The notes beneath the pieces were generated by a model, which saw nothing but the letters and a program-made list of their open reading frames with translations, made no database searches and was not told the origin of the DNA. Below are positions 62,164 through 64,000 of a stretch of DNA of 64,000 nucleotides, in pieces. The position numbers and the translations under genes were made by a program. The first letter of the stretch is position 1. The number at the start of each line of letters is the position of its first letter. This DNA is from Pseudoflavonifractor sp902362925 (lineage in GTDB: Bacteria; Bacillota; Clostridia; Oscillospirales; Oscillospiraceae): the NCBI GenBank assembly GCA_902362925.1, contig CABIYL010000001.1; one strand, written 5' to 3'.

Positions 62164-63054
62164 TTAATCGGACTCGTTGACCTTGCGCAGGTACACAAAG
62201 CTGAAGCAGGCCAGCAGCACTGCCCAGATGGTGCCCACGGTGGCCGCCTTGCCCATGTTCCAGTTCTTGAAGGCGGTGGTGTACACCTCGATGGACAGGG
62301 TAGTGGTGGCGCGGGCAGGGCCGCCCTGGGTCATGGTCCAGGGCAGGTCGAAGTGCTGCAGGTTGCCGATGAGACCCAGGATGAACACCAGAATGGCGGT
62401 CTGCTTCATGCCGGGCAGGATGACCTTCCAGAAGGTCTGCCAGTTGTTGGCGCCGTCGATGTGGGCGGCCTCCACCTGGTCCAGGGACACGCTCTGCAGT
62501 CCGCCCAGCAGGAAGGCCATGTACCAGGGCAGCATCTGCCAGGTGCGGGCGATGACCACGCACAGCAGTGCGGTGTTGGTCTGGCCCAGCCAGGGGATGC
62601 CGGTCTCCAGGATGCCTAAAGCCTTCAGAATGCTGTTGAGGATGCCGTACTGGCCGTTGAAAATCCAGGTCCACAGGAAGCCGATGGCGGTGCCGGGGAT
62701 GATCCAGTTGACCAAGGTGACGCCCCGGAGGAACTCAGCGCCCCGGAAGCCCTGGTTGAGGATGATGGCCCAGATGAGGCCCAGGGTGAAGGGCAGGATG
62801 GTGCTGCCCAGCACAAAGAGCAGGGTGGTGATCAGGGTTTTGACGAAATACGGGTCCTTGAATACCTTGATGTAGTTGTCCAGCTGCACCCACTCGTAGT
62901 TGGGGGTGAGCATGGAGCGGTTGGTAAAGCTCATGAGGATGGCGTCCACAAAGGGGTAGAGGATGATGGCGGCGAACACGGCCAGGCCGGGGATAATCAG
63001 CAGCACGCCCACCTGACCGTTGGTGAGTCTGCCTCCGTTTTTCAGCTTATTCAT
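62164..63054 (-). CDS. Carbohydrate ABC transporter permease (MalF type)
   Basis: 296 residues. The start ATG at 63054 has GGGAGG upstream (MNKLKNGGRLTNGQVGVLLI). Six helices, first VGVLLIIPGLAVFAAIILYP. The EAA loop is QVEAAHIDGANNWQTFWKVI and MTQGGPARATTTLSIEVYTT is a standard family segment. It follows the solute-binding gene after the N gap. Confidence 0.94.
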   Translation of the reverse strand: MNKLKNGGRLTNGQVGVLLIIPGLAVFAAIILYPFVDAILMSFTNRSMLTPNYEWVQLDNYIKVFKDPYFVKTLITTLLFVLGSTILPFTLGLIWAIILNQGFRGAEFLRGVTLVNWIIPGTAIGFLWTWIFNGQYGILNSILKALGILETGIPWLGQTNTALLCVVIARTWQMLPWYMAFLLGGLQSVSLDQVEAAHIDGANNWQTFWKVILPGMKQTAILVFILGLIGNLQHFDLPWTMTQGGPARATTTLSIEVYTTAFKNWNMGKAATVGTIWAVLLACFSFVYLRKVNESD

Positions 63055-63121
63055 GACAACCTCCCTGCGCCTGACGGCGCGCAACCAGAATGGCCCCTCT
63101 TGGAAGAAAGCCCGTCCCGCT

Positions 63122-63414
63122 NNNNNNNNNNNNNNNNNNNNNNNNNNNNNNNNNNNNNNNNNNNNNNNNNNNNNNNNNNNNNNNNNNNNNNNNNNNNNNN
63201 NNNNNNNNNNNNNNNNNNNNNNNNNNNNNNNNNNNNNNNNNNNNNNNNNNNNNNNNNNNNNNNNNNNNNNNNNNNNNNNNNNNNNNNNNNNNNNNNNNNN
63301 NNNNNNNNNNNNNNNNNNNNNNNNNNNNNNNNNNNNNNNNNNNNNNNNNNNNNNNNNNNNNNNNNNNNNNNNNNNNNNNNNNNNNNNNNNNNNNNNNNNN
63401 NNNNNNNNNNNNNN
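63122..63414. other. Assembly gap
   Basis: 293 N between the MalF-type permease gene and the visible part of the solute-binding protein gene, covering the latter's C-terminus. Confidence 1.
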
Positions 63415-64000
63415 GATGATGGTCTTGACCTCGTTGGCGTTGGCCATGCGGGCGGTCTCCTCCAGACGGGCGGTGGAGGTGGACTCCAGGAAGCCGTTGA
63501 GGTAGGCGTCGTTCTTCACCTCGTCCAGAGCAGCGGCGCTCTTGGTGACGGGAGGCATACCGTTGTTGGTGAAGTAGTCCATGGCGACCTCGTCGCTGAC
63601 CAGGGTCTGGGCCAGCTCAGCGGCCTGCTCCTTGTACTCGGAGTCCTTGAACACCACCAGCATGTGGCCCCACATGGTGGACTGGGGCTGGTCGCCCTCA
63701 TTGAGGACGGGGCGGTTCATGGCGGAGCACACGTTGACCACCTCGTCGGGGTCCACGCCGTTGCTGACGGCCTGACCCTTGGCCAGGACGGCGTCATCAT
63801 AGAAGGCAACCTTGCCCTGGGCAAAGAGCTGACGGGCCTCGCCGCGGCCGGTGTCCATGGCGATGTAGCCCTTCTCCATCAGGCTCTGATACCACTCCAC
63901 GCAGGCCACAGCGGCGTCGCTGTTGATGGCCACGGAGCCGTCCTCATTGAAGATGGCGCCGCCGAAGGTCCACAGCCAGGGCATGAAGTCACCGGCGCAG
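63415..64000 (-). CDS. Extracellular solute-binding protein of a sugar ABC transporter (internal part)
   Basis: 195 codons, cut by the right edge (N-terminal side) and by the gap (C-terminal side). The segments FMPWLWTFGGAIFNEDGSVA, INSDAAVACVEWYQSLMEKG and GKVAFYDDAVLAKGQA, and the late YFTNNGMPPVTKSA, match the C-terminal lobe of family-1 carbohydrate-binding proteins. It belongs with the two permeases downstream. The cargo is unknown. Confidence 0.85.

Overview
The window looks like a scaffold from a GC-rich gut Clostridia genome, most likely Oscillospiraceae (Flavonifractor/Intestinimonas-like). The reasons are the high-GC codon use, SLH-anchored surface proteins, Gram-positive style ribosome binding sites (AGGAGG), UUG and GUG starts, and the ABC and PTS sugar operons. 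Three runs of N (53035-53322, 54359-54562, 63122-63414) mark it as a gapped assembly. Three genes carry single-base frameshifts and one has lost its 5' half. No rRNA, tRNA, CRISPR array or insertion sequence was seen.

Left part (1-8.6 kb): the start of an iron-dependent alcohol dehydrogenase behind an attenuator-like leader; an Eis-type acetyltransferase; an ECF sigma / anti-sigma / SLH-protein operon; a two-component system whose kinase is frameshifted; a zinc-ribbon membrane protein with a frameshifted J-domain membrane protein; and the C-terminal half of a DUF3604/PHP-type protein.

8.7-18 kb: a LysR regulator divergent from a six-gene redox operon. The operon interleaves the nickel chaperones hypB and hypA with an 891-residue Fe-S/flavin oxidoreductase, a CrtI-like FAD enzyme, a ferredoxin-reductase-type protein with a 2Fe-2S domain, and an old-yellow-enzyme reductase. 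No hydrogenase is present. This is one of two strong candidates for an undescribed system.

18-24.2 kb: a secreted M60 (mucin-type) metallopeptidase carrying an internal dockerin, followed 9 bp later by a short SLH protein whose N-terminal domain could be a cohesin. 24.5-36.8 kb: a long minus-strand set headed by a sugar ABC transporter, with an ADP-ribosylglycohydrolase-like protein, PfkB kinase, double-SIS deglycase/isomerase, YjbQ, two nucleoside phosphorylases, a nucleoside hydrolase, a YesL-like protein and a UroD-like protein. A divergent LacI regulator sits at its head. It resembles a fructoselysine (frl) operon merged with nucleoside/N-riboside salvage, and is the second candidate.

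38-47.5 kb: amino-sugar and cell-wall salvage. It holds nagB, a Cof-type HAD phosphatase, mupG, murP (EIIBC) and murQ on the minus strand, and divergently EIIA, HPr, EI and an RpiR/MurR-type regulator. Together these could import MurNAc, phosphorylate it, remove the lactyl ether and feed glycolysis; nagA is not in the window. 47.6-53 kb: a giant secreted SLH protein with two beta-lactamase-like (YbbE/PBP4*-type) modules and an endonuclease/exonuclease/phosphatase domain. 53.3-64 kb: a second UroD-like gene, a very large SLH-anchored GH2 glycosidase, and a second sugar ABC transporter that runs off the right edge.
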